From assembly GCA_944325155.1 (NCBI GenBank), contig CALUYY010000004.1, positions 111,133 through 175,132 on the forward strand: a stretch of 64,000 nt of DNA, in the 5' to 3' direction. The position numbers and the translations under genes are program-made. Shown here piece by piece: positions 62,010 to 64,000 of this stretch. The notes beneath the pieces are model-generated. The model saw only the letters and a program-made list of their open reading frames with translations, was not told the origin of the DNA and ran no database searches. The DNA comes from Candidatus Gastranaerophilales bacterium (GTDB lineage: Bacteria > Cyanobacteriota > Vampirovibrionia > Gastranaerophilales > Gastranaerophilaceae). Position 1 is the stretch's first letter; every line of letters starts with the position of its first letter.

Positions 62010-62948
62010 ATGCCAAGAAAAAAAGAAGTTGAAATAGTTCTGGATGTTGAAACAACGGGGCTTGATTATACCAAAGAAAAGATAATCGAATTTGCCGGTG
62101 TCAGGCTTGAAAACGGCAAAATAACCGATACTTTCCAAACGCTTGTTAACCCCAATCAGAAAATCAGAAAATCTTCAATGGCAATTCACGGTATTACGGA
62201 TGAGATGTTAAAAGATGCGCCCAACGAAGAAGAAATTTTCCCCCAAATTTTTGAATTTATAGGCGATAACCCCATTGTTGCACATAATGCCATTTTTGAT
62301 TACAGCTTTTTAAAAAGAACAAAAAAACGTCTTTTTAACGAAAGTTTTGATAACAGATACATAGACACGCAGTTTATGTTCAAAGAAGTATACCCTCATC
62401 TTGATTCCTGCGGACTTGATTGTTTAATGGATATTTTTAAAGTTAAGTATTCTACCCGACACAGAGCAATGGCTGATGCGGAAGGGCTTGCAAAAGCGTA
62501 TCCCAAACTGAAAAAAATGTATTTTGAAAAATATGAATGGCAGTTAAGCCAGATAAATAACGTTGAATATTTATTTGAAAGATTTTTAAGGCTTCAATCC
62601 ACAATTTCGATTTTGCAATCAGAAATTCAGGATTTAAAATCAATTTTCAGAATTTATTTTGAAAAAGGCGGAGAGCCAATTACCGCAAATTCGGGCGAAA
62701 CTATGGCATATAACACCAAAAAAACATTCGCATACGATTTTGAACAGGTAAAAGACGCATTGAATGAAATCGGTGTTTTGGAAAAAGCCGTCAGGTTAAA
62801 TAATGTTTTTATAGATAAGCTCGTTTTGTCATCTACCGTTAATGACGAAATTAAAGACAGAATAAAATCCGCAAGATGTGAAATTTCGGAAAACAAAGTC
62901 TTTAATGTAATTAAGCCCGATAAACAATCAAAACACGAGCACGAATAA
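62010..62948 (+). CDS. DnaQ-like DEDDh 3'-5' exonuclease
   Basis: The three exonuclease motifs are complete: Exo I LDVETTGLD, Exo II AHNAIFDYSFL, and Exo III HRAMADAEGLAKAY with the general-base His. It could be the proofreading subunit of DNA polymerase III or a related exonuclease. A 130-residue C-terminal extension of unknown fold, with coiled-coil stretches, follows the domain. TATAAT lies at 61977-61982. No clear ribosome-binding site is seen before the ATG. Confidence 0.85.
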   Translation: MPRKKEVEIVLDVETTGLDYTKEKIIEFAGVRLENGKITDTFQTLVNPNQKIRKSSMAIHGITDEMLKDAPNEEEIFPQIFEFIGDNPIVAHNAIFDYSFLKRTKKRLFNESFDNRYIDTQFMFKEVYPHLDSCGLDCLMDIFKVKYSTRHRAMADAEGLAKAYPKLKKMYFEKYEWQLSQINNVEYLFERFLRLQSTISILQSEIQDLKSIFRIYFEKGGEPITANSGETMAYNTKKTFAYDFEQVKDALNEIGVLEKAVRLNNVFIDKLVLSSTVNDEIKDRIKSARCEISENKVFNVIKPDKQSKHEHE

Positions 62949-63184
62949 TAAAGATTTAATATTGTTTTATTTTTTACCCACCCGGGCTATTGTTAGCCTT
63001 ATATTTATGCGGTTATATATAATTAAATCTTTTTCATACTTCCAGCTATTCTTAATTCCAGACAGTGGACTCAAATTATTGGGTCCTTTTTTTTAAATAT
63101 TAATATATCGTAAAAATTATATTGAAATATAAAATTTTTTATTTATAATTAAACTTAACACGATAAAACAAGGGAAATTGAACA

Positions 63185-63907
63185 ATGTCAGGCAACGAAT
63201 TACCCTCAAATATGGGCAAAAAAATTGCAGACGCTTTAAAAAAACAAAGCAAAACCGCAGTTAAAGAAAGTAGCGCTGATGTTGTTGAAGAAATAAAACA
63301 AACGGAAGTAACCGACGGTTTTGAAGAAGAAATTTCCCAATTGCACAATGACACGAAAGAAACTGAAATTGAAGCGGAAGATTTCGTTAAAGAGCCTGAT
63401 TTTTCAGTTGCTCCCGATTTAAGCGAAGAAGATAAAGAAAGTGCATATGATGATTTAGACATGTATGACACGCCTTCTCTTGAAGTTGAACAGGAAAGCG
63501 AAGATTACGCTCCGATTTTTAAAATGGAATCCGGTGAAATTAGCGATAACCCCGATTTCAAGCTCAATATTGATACGGAAGATGATACTGAAGAGTTTGA
63601 AATGCCCAACAATATTAATGTGTTGAAAAGGCTTATTGCACAGCTTCCGACCGGCGTTTCAAAACAAACCGGGGCACAAATCATCAGGCAGACAATTGAA
63701 GCTTTGGGCATTCCGATGAAAAGCGTTTTGCAGGACGCACAAAGAGTTAAAGAATGCTTAAACAGCTCAATTAAAGATTGCAGCTATACGATTCAGGAGT
63801 ATAAAAGCAATATAAGAAATCTTGAAAAGCAAAGTTTAAGCTACCAAAAACAGCTTACAAAACTTAATGACATAATCGGACTTTTCGTGTATACTGATAA
63901 AAAATAA
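63185..63907 (+). CDS. Acidic N-terminus / coiled-coil C-terminus protein, unknown
   Basis: Residues 1-135 are very acidic and look disordered (repeated EEDKESAYDD-type runs). Residues 135-240 are helical, with NNINVLKRLIAQLPTGVSKQTGAQIIRQ and a coiled coil YTIQEYKSNIRNLEKQSLSYQKQ. No enzymatic motif. The layout suggests a scaffold or adaptor, perhaps for cell division or chromosome positioning, but this is only a guess. It lies 10 bp before a tRNA gene. Confidence 0.65.
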   Translation: MSGNELPSNMGKKIADALKKQSKTAVKESSADVVEEIKQTEVTDGFEEEISQLHNDTKETEIEAEDFVKEPDFSVAPDLSEEDKESAYDDLDMYDTPSLEVEQESEDYAPIFKMESGEISDNPDFKLNIDTEDDTEEFEMPNNINVLKRLIAQLPTGVSKQTGAQIIRQTIEALGIPMKSVLQDAQRVKECLNSSIKDCSYTIQEYKSNIRNLEKQSLSYQKQLTKLNDIIGLFVYTDKK

Positions 63908-63917
63908 TAATTTCTAT

Positions 63918-63993
63918 GCCCCCATCGTCTAGAGGCCTAGGACAACACCCTTTCACGGTGTAGACAGCGATTCGAATTCGCTTGGGGGTACCA
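63918..63993 (+). tRNA. tRNA-Glu (anticodon TTC)
   Basis: The 76-base cloverleaf closes with acceptor stem GCCCCCA/TGGGGGT (first pair G-U). The anticodon arm is ACACC-CTTTCAC-GGTGT with TTC at the centre, and the T arm is AGCGA-TTCGAAT-TCGCT. CCA is encoded in the DNA (63991-63993). Confidence 0.95.
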
Positions 63994-64000
63994 TTTAAAA

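Noticed and set aside
1..64000. CRISPR array or cas genes
   Set aside because: No regularly spaced short repeats and no Cas-like protein. The only exact direct repeat noted is the two-copy 45-bp element.

Overview
The window is a compact, AT-rich bacterial chromosome segment with about 60 protein genes and one tRNA. Several signs point to a Gram-negative, non-photosynthetic relative of cyanobacteria, most likely Vampirovibrionia/Melainabacteria (order Gastranaerophilales). These are a TolC-type outer-membrane channel encoded inside an ABC efflux operon, a DUF3326 protein of the kind typical of cyanobacteria and plastids, several prepilin-like proteins with the FTLAE N-terminus, and lineage-restricted proteins that carry a short N-terminal F-K/R-A/G motif. 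This assignment is inference; no rRNA is present to confirm it.

Layout. 1-6.7 kb: truncated GntR regulator, GH57 glycosidase, orphan YlxR, GAF-GGDEF diguanylate cyclase, MurT, two small unknowns. 6.7-18 kb: lytic transglycosylase, pheT, an NFACT (RqcH-type) protein, nadD-yqeK, a dicarboxylate/amino-acid symporter, a D-2-hydroxyacid dehydrogenase, deoC, and a tightly coupled small protein/UPF0237/UPF0210 operon. 18-24.8 kb: ROK kinase, a gene-free stretch with a candidate sRNA and a 45-bp direct repeat, then a minus-strand set (tyrS, cysE, pseudopilin, GT-C membrane protein) and a second pseudopilin. 24.9-31 kb: a complete five-gene YbhFSR-like ABC efflux operon (TolC, membrane fusion protein, double ATPase, two permeases). 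31-35 kb: XRE regulator with a long leader, a small lineage protein, an alternative sigma-70 factor, bioG-bioC. 35-42.3 kb: TPR protein, Dus, GIY-YIG protein, holA-holB-DUF3326 and a prepilin-like protein. 42.3-48.5 kb: FeoA-FeoB fusion with a nitroreductase, and a marR-emrA-emrB operon headed by a perfect 38-bp palindrome. 48.5-52.2 kb: lineage-specific proteins, an exported double carboxymuconolactone-decarboxylase protein divergent from a MerR regulator, an orphan TatC C-terminal tail, an exported DUF1893 protein. 52.3-64 kb: a 1475-residue protein of about 22 degenerate repeats plus an HD domain, dtd, a CCA-type nucleotidyltransferase, GH38 mannosidase, a phosphoribosyltransferase-like lineage protein, a DnaQ-like exonuclease, an acidic coiled-coil protein, and tRNA-Glu.

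How it fits together. Most genes are ordinary metabolism, translation and replication. The most unusual parts are the giant repeat-HD protein, the MerR gene flanked by two inverted copies of one operator that drive outward promoters (one into the TatC tail ORF), the recurrent placement of a TATAAT-like box 6-9 nt before an ATG (leaderless starts), and the N-terminal F-K/R-A/G motif shared by unrelated lineage proteins.
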